Part shown: positions 63,964 to 64,000 of the stretch, one piece after another
How positions within the stretch are numbered: the stretch's first letter is position 1
How the letters are laid out: each line of letters opens with the position of its first letter
Source: Macrosoma leucophasiata
Lineage: Eukaryota; Arthropoda; Insecta; Lepidoptera; Hedylidae
Assembly (NCBI GenBank): GCA_036365455.1
Contig: JAWQUS010000032.1
Span: 10,141,501 to 10,205,500, forward strand
Length of the DNA: 64,000 nt
Reading direction: 5' to 3'
Made by a program: the position numbers and the translations under genes
The notes under the pieces: generated by a model
Seen by the model: only the letters and a program-made list of their open reading frames with translations
Databases searched by the model: none
Told to the model about the DNA's origin: nothing

Positions 63964-64000
63964 TCTATACAAATAAATATAATAGGAGTGTCTGTTTGTA
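63964..64000 (+). mobile_element. Helitron 5' end, cut by the window edge
   Basis: TCTATACAAATAAATATAAT then AGGAGTGTCTGTTTGTA matches the 5' start of the Helitron at 29829 (minus). The rest lies beyond the window. Confidence 0.7.

Overview
The window looks like AT-rich, gene-poor nuclear DNA from an insect, most probably a moth or butterfly. This follows from the repeat content: RTE-type LINE tails ending in ATG/ATT repeats, LINEs with an AAATAAATAAA-type 3' end, Helitrons with a GC hairpin followed by CTAG, tRNA-headed SINEs, and a Ty3/Gypsy element of the CsRn1/Kabuki type. No host protein-coding gene is recognisable. The only conventional host gene is a tRNA-Leu(AAG) at 14207-14287. Almost everything else that can be supported is mobile DNA or its decay products.

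Layout. 1-3 kb: LINE 3' ends with different tail repeats, a long palindrome, a tRNA-bearing repeat unit and a copy of dispersed repeat family A. 3-9.7 kb: two hAT-type MITEs with 8-bp target duplications, Helitron pieces, tRNA-derived SINEs and LINE tails. 10-12 kb: a second tRNA-bearing unit and a 322-bp tandem array (about 2.9 units). 12.5-17.9 kb: mostly unique AT-rich DNA around the tRNA-Leu gene, plus one SINE that resembles 5S rRNA. 17.9-36.5 kb: dense dispersed repeats, including families A and B, SINEs C and F, Helitrons, a MITE full of ATCGAT palindromes, an RTE LINE, a PIF/Harbinger MITE inside a family A copy, and a long GT microsatellite. 36.9-38.2 kb: two DNA elements side by side sharing one TAA site. 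39.6-41.95 kb: a three-layer nest (family A, containing an RTE LINE, containing a second LINE with an open reverse-transcriptase frame). 41.95-45.7 kb: a third tRNA-bearing unit and a nearly full-length but broken LINE of the same clade. 46-52.4 kb: a duplicated segment, a 5S-like SINE nested in family A, and two further LINE remnants. 58.4-63.9 kb: a structurally complete 5.49-kb Gypsy element with two LTRs that look identical.

Most elements act alone. The informative relations are: (i) LINEs that probably supply reverse transcriptase to the SINEs, since the 5S-like SINE shares an RTE-like 3' end; (ii) nested insertions with clean target duplications, which give relative ages; and (iii) the Gypsy element, where LTRs, a tRNA-Trp-type primer site, gag with a CHCC box, a GGGAAAC slippery site, pol and a purine tract form one replicating unit, now carrying an in-frame TGA late in pol.

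The most promising unusual items are the 5S-like SINE family, the tRNA-bearing units with palindromic flanks, and the predicted frameshift signal of the Gypsy element. All family names and boundaries are from reading by eye; none was confirmed by alignment or database search.
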